Of a DNA stretch of 64,000 nucleotides, positions 47,931 through 58,800 are shown piece by piece. Each line of letters starts with the position of its first letter. Positions within the stretch are counted from its first letter, which is position 1. The stretch spans positions 30,935,232-30,999,231 of the forward strand of contig NC_072794.1 in NCBI RefSeq assembly GCF_028583425.1, read 5' to 3'. Origin of the DNA: Eublepharis macularius (taxonomy: Eukaryota; Chordata; Lepidosauria; Squamata; Eublepharidae). The notes under the pieces are model-generated. The model searched no databases, was not told the DNA's origin, and saw only the letters and a list, made by a program, of their open reading frames with translations. A program made the position numbers and the translations under genes.

Positions 47931-48344
47931 CCAAGAGGAGGATTAGAACTGGAGTGACATATAAATGGGCCATTTTGAAAGTTCATCATTCCCCCCCCCC
48001 CGATTAGATAAATCACTACGTCTTAACTATGACTCTTAGCTCCTTAACAGACAAAGTGCGTAGATTTTCATATGGGTAGAATAAATTCTTTCAAAGGAGT
48101 CAGCATGTCTTGCTCCTAAGTGAAGCACGCACCCACCACACCAGCCATTGTTTTAGAAGATGGGCACTCTATATCAGAGCGGGTGGATATCTTTCTGAAA
48201 GGGTATCCCGCCTGTGATTTTCATAAATGCTTGCAATAAAAATAATAATCTGGGAGGGAGGAGTCTGCCCCCCAATTACCAAGGTCATTCTGTCCTTTCT
48301 GTTAAAACTGTAACAATGATCCCGGTAACAGGGTTAGGAACATG

Positions 48345-48537
48345 ACAAGGGAGGGGCTGCAGCTCAGTGGCAGAGCATCTGCTTAGCATGCAGAAGTTTC
48401 CAATCCCTGGCATCTCCGTAGGATCATGTAGTAGTTAATGTGAAAGCACCTGGCGTTCTGCTGCCAGTCTGATTAGGCAGTACTGACTCTGATGGACCAA
48501 CAGTCTGATTCAGGACCAGGCAGCTTCATGTGACCAT
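48345..48537 (+). mobile_element. tRNA-derived SINE, full length
   Basis: Pol III A box in agctcagtggcagagc and a B box in the gcagaagtttccaatccct block, then gcatctccgtaggatcatgt, gctgccagtctgattaggca, ctgatggaccaacagtctga and caggcagcttcatgt. This is the complete member of the family found reversed at 9.7, 13.4, 35.4 and 53.2 kb. A tRNA gene is excluded by the long unrelated 3' part. Confidence 0.8.
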
Positions 48538-49287
48538 CGGCTAAGAAACTGCCTCCGATAGTCACAGCAGATGATATTGGGCAGGACAGATCATGATCTG
48601 GCTGCATATATGGCAGCAGTATAAGGTGCATTCATACCGCTGATTCTTCAGACAGCATAATGTTAAAAAAAAGGGCCTCAACTAAACCTTACTGGACTGA
48701 CTTCTGCTTTTTGTAGTGAATGGACAGTGCAGACAACTGTCACAGACGAAGGGATTGAACTTCTGTGTTATTTGCTAGGGGCAACCTTTCAGGGCTTCCT
48801 TTTCCCTCCTCCCTACATGCTTTTATGAGTCAGGGTTTGTTTTAAGCATTACGCAAGAGGTAATGTCATGGAAGATCTACAGCCCAGGAGAAACTACTGT
48901 CTGGAATTGGGGTGATTCAGAACAAGGCGGAACGTTAAAAAAAAAAATCACAGCCTTCTGGAGTTCCTTGATTTCTGAAGGAGTGTCGACATCAGCCCAG
49001 GAGAGCTCTGGAAAAAAAGCTCCAAAACCCACTCCACAGTTTGGGATGCAAGGAAAGATTCTACAGTTTTAATAAAAATTCAAACTGACAACTCTTAATG
49101 CACTCTTTTAAAAAATGGGAGTATTTGGATCATGGTACTTGATAGCGTAAGACCCCCTACCTCACAGTCCACTGAGTCCATTACACAGAAAAGTACCATG
49201 GCCCTCCTTTGTATAGTTAATATTCTATTAGACATTAGTTAAAGAGACTGCTTCACACTGCATCATCTGCCATCCAACAGCAGAACG

Positions 49288-49293
49288 TTTATT
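49288..49293 (-). terminator. METTL13: poly(A) signal of METTL13
   Basis: AATAAA on the minus strand about 320 bases after the stop codon, followed by a TG-rich stretch (gttggatggcagatgatgca), as expected for a cleavage region. No other canonical signal lies between. Confidence 0.7.
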
Positions 49294-49614
49294 TCAAAAC
49301 AAAGGGGGCTGTTCCCCGTAGCTGGTACTACCCTTTTCATTTCCCCACCAAGGAGTACATGGAGAGATGGAGACCTGCCAGGTATCCCCTTCAATTTCCA
49401 GGCAAGTGCTCTGCTAGAAGCCGCTCCCAAAAAGTTCTTCGCTGTTTCTTTGAGTGGCACCCTCCTTCTCATCGTTACAGCCTTCCTGAACCACCTCCAA
49501 GGAAGGGCTTTACTTTGCAAGAACAGGGAGAGCACAACCAATTCTTACTCGGAAGCAGACTGCTGCTTCTCGCCAAACACCAGGTGCTGTACTGGACAGG
49601 ATGGCTTTCCACCC

Positions 49615-49889
49615 TCATGCCAACTGGACTGCCTCCAACATGTCTGCCAGGATGTAAGTGCTGTCCCAAGCACAGCCAGGTTGCCGTAGGGCTTTCTCCA
49701 GGATCTGGGCCGACTCCCGGAGCTCCCCTGGAGGTAGTTTGTGCCTGGACTGCTGCTGACAGAAGAGAATCTCATTCACTTCCCCCTCGATCCGCCGGAC
49801 ATAGAGCAAAGGGAACGTCTCTTTGAGGGCAGCCAGGACAGTATCTCTGAGCCTGGCATCTCGGCACACCAAATTGAGAATGAAGATAC
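49615..49889 (-). CDS. METTL13: METTL13 exon 8, C-terminus and stop
   Basis: 275 nt, acceptor ctttttttag. Encodes [40 protein letters not shown] and [17 protein letters not shown], then stop. Confidence 0.97.
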
Positions 49890-52800
49890 CTAAAAAAAGT
49901 AAAAATAGGAATCTTTATTTAATTGGTAGCCAAGTCTACCAAATAAATCACTTCTCCTAATCATTGGAAGCCCCTCAAAAAATCTCCCCTCCAGTTTTTG
50001 GTAAGCTTTATTCTACAGCTGCCATTGGAGGAGCAACTGCATGTGTTCTAACGGCCTCTACAGACCGGACTCAGACCAAGCCTTCAAAAGGTAAGCTCAG
50101 TGCAGAGTTGTGCAAAGCCAGTGACCCCCCCCCCCTCCTCACCTTCTGTTTTCAGGAGGGCCCTCACTTTTTGCAGGAAAGGCTTCTCCACAAAGGCCGG
50201 GGGTGGGCAGCTCATTCCCAAGGCGGAGTCCTTGCTGTCTACATCGAACATGATGGCATCGTAAGAGGACGGCACTGAGGGAGGAGGGAAAGAGGAAACA
50301 CAGCAACATGTTCCTGAGAGATTCATTACCGAAACACAGCACAGTAATACAAGCTGGAAGGTACACAAAGGTCCCGACACTGACCCACAATAGGATGGTG
50401 TGATCATGCTCTGTGGCTTTCTAAACAGAGGTCCAACAACATGGCCGCCTACTTTATTTCTCCTGTTTGAAAAGGGCACAGTTGGCTATTTGAAAAGATC
50501 ACTATGCACCCGAGAGGGCTGAATCAGTCATCGCATCTTCTGTTATAATCCATCTTTTTGATGACCAGGGGTTGGCCCTGGACACTCTGATAACTTCAAA
50601 AGGAACTCAGTGACTTATGGTGTGGAATCTTCTCTTGCTGCTCCTCTGTCTTCTTCCAGCCACTGCTAGACTGAACCCAAGAGGCAGAGATGGGGGCCAC
50701 TGGGATTAGCCCTTCTTATTCCCTCCTTGTTAATAATATTATTAGGAAAGATTCTCAAATGGTTCTGGGATGTAGCCAGACATCCATGGATTTTGGAAAA
50801 TGGAACTTCCACACTTGGCCCTTTCTGCTGTCCATTGAGTCCTTCCAAGTTTCGTTCCTGGGGGTTAGCAGCAGGCGTTCAGGAACAGCATCAAGGACAA
50901 AGTGGGGGGGGGGTCTGCAGTTGGAAGAGGACATCAGCAGAAACTACACCCACCCCCCTTGTTTGAAGACTTTTAAAAGCAATTATTTTTTGGAATAGTG
51001 TGGTTGGATACATGCTTGAGTGTGGCAGTTATACCCTCATGGCCTTCAATTTGCAAGATCTGACCAAGGCTGTTAATGGCAGGACACCTTGGAGTCACTG
51101 ATGTATACAGAGTTGCCATAAGTTGGAAGTAACTTGACTGTACATAACATATATACAGCAGAAGCAGCTACGTTCAGAGGGCGGTAAGAGCCAGCAAGCT
51201 TACAAACAATAGTGTGTGCTAACACAACAGCCTTCAGTACTTTGAGACTGAGAGCCCAGCTCACTTGTAACTACACCCTGTAACATGGGAACAGCTTAAT
51301 TTTCTTAACCCTGCAATAAAATTCACAGAAGAGGGAATGCTGAGAAATGCAGCATGTGAAGAAAGCTAGGCCTGCAGTAATTCCCTCTTCTAGATAGCTG
51401 TTAAGAGGTACAGGAGGCCCGATTTCCTTTCTTGTTGGTCACCCAGCATTTTCCCTTTTGGAAAAACACCTTGAAGCAAAAGAAAACAAAGTTTCAGTGA
51501 CAACGCTGCTGTGTCCCAAGACTGTTGTTGGTCCCGACCAGTCAGCGGAAGACCTGGATGCTAATGGACTGTGCTGAAATATACAGCAGCCACAGCCAAC
51601 AGCTGACTCTAAGCCTATTGTGGACTCATCATCCAGGACGAATGCTCCGGTTGTTCAATGGGCATGTCAGACCTTTCCTTAAGTACCTGTAATTATTAGT
51701 GTACGAAAATGCTGAATAATGTTTATGTAGGGCAAAGGCCACCCTACCAAATGGAGCCCAGTCAACCAGACAGGGACTTTGTCACTTTTAGCAAAACCTG
51801 ACCTGGATGGTCCAGGCTACCTGGATCTCATCAGATCTCAGAAGCTAAGCAGGGTTGGCCATGGTTAGTACTTGGTATGAGAGACGACCAAGGAAGTCCA
51901 GGGTTGCTAGGCAGAGGTAACCGATGGCAATCCACCTCTGTTTGTCTCTTACCTTGAAAACCCCAGCAGGGGTCACTGTAAGTTGGCTGTAACTTAAGGG
52001 CAGTTTACACACACAGATGATAATTTTGTTTTCATAACCAAGCGAGGGTAATATTTCTGCTTTATGGCATGATGGAAACAGGAGACCTAGCACACCCTCT
52101 AGTGGCAGGCAGTAGTCAAATCAGATTTCTTACAGAGAAGCTCTATTCAAATTGTCCTGTCATGCCAAACTCAAACCAACACATCTCACAGTGGTATGCG
52201 GCAATGTTAAGGATGCCTACCCCACCTTCCTCTCATTCTGAGACACACATAAAAGCAGCAGGCATCCCTGTGAGAAGCTGGAAGTGCCCCCCCCTTCTTG
52301 CCTCTTGGCAGAAAGAACCCAACAGAGGACACTGGTCTTCAGTTTCCCAAAGAAGCTTTTGCGACAGACAAAGGTGCAAACCCCCCCCACCCCCTTAGCT
52401 TGGGTGCAGCTAGGAGGGGCCCACTGAGAAGCAGTTACCTTCTGCCGCTTGGCTGGAAACATAGACTAAGCCATCTGCAATATGGACCTTGAGCCTGTCT
52501 CCGGTAGAGAAGCCAAACCAGCGCGTGGCCACTTCCAAAATGGCTGGGTCAATCTCCACCACATCAACAGTGCATTGCAAGAAGTAGTCATGGATGAAGA
52601 GGGGCAGGCTGCCACCACCCAGGCCAATCACCAGCACACGGATCGGGGCCTCTGCAATCAGCACATAGAGTAGTCAGGAATCAACAGGCAGAGCTAGCAG
52701 AATGCAATCAGCTATGGGAATTGGTTGCACCAGAATGTTTCTGTATCACTCTCCTTGGTGCAAACAAAAGAGCAGCATACAGACTAGCTCTTGGACAGTG

Positions 52801-55800
52801 GATGGTTCTGAATTGCAACCGTAAGCTCCCTCAGGCAAGTAGTCAGGAGACACAACATGGAAATGTTCTAAATAAAAACATCCCCCTGCTGCGGAGGGCA
52901 CCAGACTCGTCCATCTACACCATCTCCCCTGACTCTATCTACCTACCTACCTGACTTATAGTCTGTCTCTTTTGGAGGGGGAAAAGACTCAAGGAGGATT
53001 ACAAAATTAGAAATCCACTGCGATAAAGGGTAAGATCAGCAGCTGCCCGTATCCGAGCACTCATAATAGAGAATGCTTTCTGTGGTCTGGTTTTATCATC
53101 TCTGCTTTTGGCTCTCCCCAAGCCATCTTCTGTATCACCTATAACATTGCCCTTTTAACAAGAGATGCTGGGGACTGAACCGGGGACTTTCTGCATGCCA
53201 AGCAGATGCTCTACATCTGAGCCACGGTCTGCCCCCAAGGCAATGAGATCAACATCACAAGTAAGAGAAGCTACCTCTAAAGTATCCACTATGGTCTTCA
53301 CATAGAAAACTCAATGCACCTATAACTGTTCCTTTCTGGGTCATTTGAGTTCCACCTCTTCTAAGTCTTTGGCCATGCACTGAGGCCAACTTAGGACAGC
53401 CCTCCAATCTAACTAAATGGGTCTCTAGTCAATGAAACCTGCAGGCCACGTTTTGTTGATTTTTTTAACAGAGCTGTAAGATTGTTTTAGTACACAAATG
53501 AATCTTGAGGATAGAAATCAGCAGAATCATCAGTGATTTGCAAAACTCCTGGCTCTACAGCAGTATCAGGATCATCTCTGCTTCCATGAACAAGCCCTAG
53601 GTTTGAATTTGGAATAAGACTGAGCTAACATAGTTCTACTCAGGGGCCAGGATTAAACCGAGCTTACCTGGGAGTTGTTCAGGGTTCTTCAGCAGGCACA
53701 GGCCTGCAACCATGGCTCTGTGATGGGCACAGCACAGGTAGCTCTTATCGATGGACAGACTGGTGGGCTCTGCAGCTGGCTTCACAGGGTCACTGGAAGT
53801 GGCTTTCTTCTTCTTTTTGGGCTTCTTATTTCCTGACCAACGGAAGGTTAAAAATTGAGAAGCGGAAAATAGATCACTAAGGTAGAAGAGGTGGGGCAGG
53901 AGCTCACCAGGAGAAGCCGTTTGGGGAACAAGCCACCTGCTTCCGATGGCCAGTTTGCACTTCCCCTGGGGTCAGGCTTCGCACCACAAAAGCATCAATG
54001 CCCTGCTGCCCCCCAAAGCTTCGCAATAAGTTCCTCCCACCCTGCAGAGCCAGTTCCAACAAACCAGACTGCCACCTTCAAATCTGAGCAAGCCACATCG
54101 TGCTGGAAAGCACAGGCCAGCTGAAGAGCCCCAACCGGGTCTGAATTTATAGGGGTGTTTTAGAGCTGAGCAACTCAGACTGCAGCTCAGGGCAAGTCTG
54201 GCTCCTCATAAGCCAGAACCGAGCCCATTTTGAACTACCACTCCGGAAACGCCATCTTCCCACTGTTGCTCATGTTCCAGGATATGGTGATGTCTATGCA
54301 AGTTTTTCTGGTTCTCTTATATGTGTACTAGGTGGTTTTGTTGGTTACACAAATCTGAATTTTTTTTCAGATTTTTCACAGAAATTTTCACAGAAATTTT
54401 TGTGGAACTTAATTACAAGGACAGGACTAGACTAGAGACCCAGAATAGAATACCCTTGGAAAGGGGAAAGAAATAAAGACATAACAACATGGCCTTTTGT
54501 AGAATAGGAACTGTCTAACTCTCATCAACGGAGACCGTATGTTGAGGACCAGGTGCAGAAGCATCTGATAACAGCAAGAACATTCAGCTTCACAAAAGGT
54601 CAACGTTCAGAGATGGAGTATATTGGTTGAGGGTCAACATGTATGAGAAACTTGTAATCATTTTTTAAAACAGATTATGCTGTGACAAAAAGTATCAAGA
54701 ATGAACTAAGACATTTTATATATTTTCAGAAGATATTCAAGTTTAGATAACTTTGTACGGTGTTTAAAGTTATAAGATAATTAGTTAGCCAAGAGCATGA
54801 GTTCTTGTCAAATGGGACAGCTAGCTACTGTTAGCAGAGAATTTTAAAATCTATACATATGGGGTGCTGAATTGATTGGGAACTTCTTCTTAGAAGGGGC
54901 TCCTTGATTGTGGCCTGCTTATCTTTGGGTAAGGTATTTTTAGGGACTCGTGTAATTGCTCTCCCTTAATTGTCTAGGTAGCAGTAATTGATAGTATAAT
55001 TTTCTTTTGAGTTAGTCAGTGTTAAAGATACAAATAGCCTCGTTGGAATAAAATGATGTAATGGAAACAAAGATTCTCTAATATTATTACATGTGTAATA
55101 TACCCAGAACAAACCCCAAATACACCACTTGCCAGGAATTAAATGATGTGATATAGGAAAGCCTAGGGCTTCTTAAGTGCACACCTATATCTGAATCATG
55201 ACCAGAATCATCCAGAACATCACATTTTTGCACTGAGACTACTCATATTTTAGTTCTCTCCAAAGCCATGAGGACAGGAAGCTATCTTAACAACAACATT
55301 CAATTTATATACCACCCTTCAGGGCAACTTAATACCCATTCAGAGCGGTTTACAAAATATGCTATTATAATCCTCATGACAATCACCCTGTGAGGTGGGT
55401 GGGGCTGAGAGAGCTCTGGAAGAGCTGTGACTGACCCAAGGTCACCCAGCTGGCTTCAAGTGGAGGAGTGGGGAATCAAACCCGGTTCTCCGGATTAGAG
55501 TCCCAGCACTCTTAACCACTACACCAAACTGGCTCTTGGTTATCATTAAAGCCAAGATCCTCTGGATTCTGCTAAAACCAACTGACCATGGGATTTTTGC
55601 CCAAACTTCAAGCAACACTGATTTCTACACTCAGCCATTCTGCATCATTCAGCCTGCCAACAAATCCTCACACTATAAAACAGCAGCCTGCAGTTGATCT
55701 GGGAAGCTGTAGTCTCTCACTGGGAGGCTGTTCAAAACTATGCCCCCCATTTCACCTTTGCAAGATGCTCTGGATGAAAGCCGTGCTTCCGACTGCACCA

Positions 55801-58800
55801 CGTTCCTGTTGCTGAGGAAGACGAGACGGCGGAAGTAGCGGGCGTCCTCTCCTTTTACATCCTCAATGACATACTCGCCGCTGAGGGAGCTCACGTCACG
55901 ATGCTGAATAGTGCGGACCCCGATGTCTCCGCCTACTGACAGAAAAGGAACCTGGAAGGGAGAAAAGGAAATTACCACAGACAATTTTATTTTGAAAATA
56001 TACATGTTGCTTCGCCAGAGATCTGCTCAAAGGGTGTCACAATAAAACAAACATTAAGCACAAGTCAGGGCTTAAAAAAATCATAAAAACAAATGAGCAG
56101 CCTAAAATGATCTTCATAAAACAGTTCCCAGGCTAGAAACAAACCATGAGAAAGCTAACAACTATGGAACTCCTTAGTTAAAAGCTTGGGTTAAAAGATA
56201 TGTTTTGGCCTAACACCTAAATGAAATGAAGGGAAGCCTTCCAAAGGTGAAGCATCACCACTGAAAAAACTCTGTTTCCGTCTAGCAAAACACACTAAAA
56301 CAGTAAGATTAAACACAGGGACATATGAAGTTCTTGTCCCAGACTGCCAAGCTTATTGTCTGCGTTTCAAAGCTGCTCTTTCCAGGATCTCAAGAATTTC
56401 TAACACATGCTATTTGAAATCCTTGGAGGAGATGGCCACTGAACATGTGACTAGGGGTGTGTGCTTCGGGAATCTGATTCAGGTAAAATATTCAAATTGG
56501 ACCCGATCCGGAAATCCCAAAGCAAAGCTTCCGAAGCTTCGGGGGACCCGGGGGAGTTACATTGAAAGGGCCCTTTCGCAAGTGGCAGGGCTCTTTAAAC
56601 CTAACCATTCCCTCCCACCCTTTCCTCCCCCCCCCACACACTTACCTGGCACCAGCAGAAGGGAAGGCTGGCCCTCTCTGCCGGCTGTGGTGGCAGCAGG
56701 AGGGAAGGCCCTCTCTGCCGGCCAGCTGTGTTGGCCGCAGGGAAGGCCCTGGCTGCACAAGGTAAGTTGGGTGGGGGGTGGGGTTATAGAGTCGGGGTGG
56801 GTGTTTAAGGGTGGGGGCAGCCTTACCCCTCCCTCCTCCTCCTCACTTCAGTATGCTCTGAATCTTTATGGAGCATACCGAAGTGACCTGGAAACCCGAA
56901 TCCGAAGTGGCATGCAGTTTCGGATTCCCGGGATTTCTGGAACTTTTTCCCACTTCGGGTAAACCCGAAGCGGGAAACCCAAATCTTTTCAGGTTGCACA
57001 CCCCAACATGTGACATCCTATGGGGAGAAACATATGTAAGAGAAAATAAGGCCATTCAAGAAACAGAAGGAAATATAAATTTTAATCCAAAAATTTCATG
57101 TCCATGTGATCTTGGGAAAACACATGTGGTACTTCCTTTTAAAGCATGCGCCAGTCACAGGATGAAAACTCATTCCTTTTGGGAGAAGGCTGACAGGTTA
57201 GCTTTTGCTTCAAACCAAGGGAATGAATGCAAAAGCAGTGCCAGCTTCTAGACCCAAGAGGAGAAACATCTGCAGTTCTGTATTATTTTTCAAGTGACTC
57301 ATAATCTTATACAAAAAATAACTGGGCTGCAAAGATGGCAAACCTGTCTATAACCCAAACAAACTTTAGACTGTTACTAGTCTTCAACAGTGCATTATGG
57401 GTTTAGGACTAGAGGCGGGCACAAACCAAAATACGAACCAAAGTTTGTCACCGGGTCAGTTCGTGAACTGGCCATTTGTGGGAGCTCATTTCTCATGAAC
57501 CATGAAGAATTTTAGCTTAGTTTGTTTGGTTCGTATTTCAGTTCATCACTGCAGACAGCCTGGTGCCAATCAATCAGTTTCCTAGGCAACGGGGGGGGGA
57601 TGACCTCTCTGCAGACCTTCTGCTGACCCGGTAGTGACGTTTTCAGGAACCAAACAAACCAGTTCATAAACCGGGGCAAGTTCATGAAAGTTTGTGAAAT
57701 GCTATGAACCACAAACTGCACGGTTCAGAATTTTCCTGGTTCATGCCCATCTCTATTTAGGACTAAAAGTTATAGCCTCTTGTCTCCACAAGGCAGAGAA
57801 TAGTTGATTTCAGCTTATGTTTCTATCATGCAGCGTACCTGTTGCTGGGCCTGGAGACCAGGCGGGGCTAGCTCCATCACCTTTTCTGACAGCTCTGCCT
57901 GGATGGCTCCCATGCCTTCATAGTGCTGATCTCGGTGCAAGGCCACAGTTACCAGGCGTCGGAACCCAGCACTTACAGCCAATTGCTTTCGTCCTTCCTC
58001 AGTCCCAAACAGCCACTCAGTTTCTCTACCCTGTGGAACTGGGGAGAGGAAAGAGACAAGGCAAATCATAGGTGCTGCAGGAACCACTGCCTATGTATCT
58101 CAACAAGGCAGTCCACTCAACTGCCCCTCACTGGCTTTGAAGGAACAAGCCACAACTGTCACTTCTCAGCTACAGATCTCCATCAGGCAAGTTCAGAGTG
58201 GGGACAGTATCTTGAATCATTTGCAACAGCAAATCACAGGTTTTGGACAGTTCTCTCCACCTAGCAATTCAAAGATAGGAAAGAAGAAAACTGATGTCTG
58301 GAAACAAAATCATAGCACAATTTATATCTTGTGCCTTTTATCCCCAGTGGGACCCAAAGCCGCTTCCACCATTTTCCTCTCCTCCATTTTATCCTCATAA
58401 CAACCCTATGAGGTTGGCTACATTGAGAGTGTGTGACTGGCCCTAGGTCACCCAGGAAGCTTCCGTGGCAGAGTGAGGATTTGAACCTGAGTCTCCCAGA
58501 TCTTAGCCCCACACTACAACCATGACACTACGCTGGCTGTCAAAGTTGAGTAGTAGTTGATATAGAAAACAGAGTCAGCACAGACAACACTGAACTTGGT
58601 CACCCAAGGATCATATTAAGGCAGCTCCATGTATTTCCTTTATGGTCAAAATCCTCCCTTTTTTCAACATGGTAAAATGGACTACTTCAGGCTTTCTGCT
58701 CTCATCTTGGAAGAAACAAACAACCTGCAAGCCAGTACTTGCAAATTTTCCAACAACCTTAAGGAGAAATAATGGTTTGAAGTTATACTCTGACCCCCCA

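Noticed and set aside
48345-48420. A tRNA gene
   Set aside because: A and B boxes are present but the sequence continues into a SINE body and several more copies with the same body occur in the window. The clover-leaf stems do not close.
49359-49826. Plus-strand open frame of 155 codons
   Set aside because: It is the antisense shadow of the METTL13 last exon and 3' UTR.
51790-51900. A 5S rRNA gene
   Set aside because: Only the internal part matches 5S, and it runs directly into the SINE tail also seen in the other copies.
56414-56962. Plus-strand open frame of 182 codons
   Set aside because: It coincides with the GC-rich hAT MITE 56,451-57,005 and is proline/glycine-rich by composition. 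It has no transposase motif.
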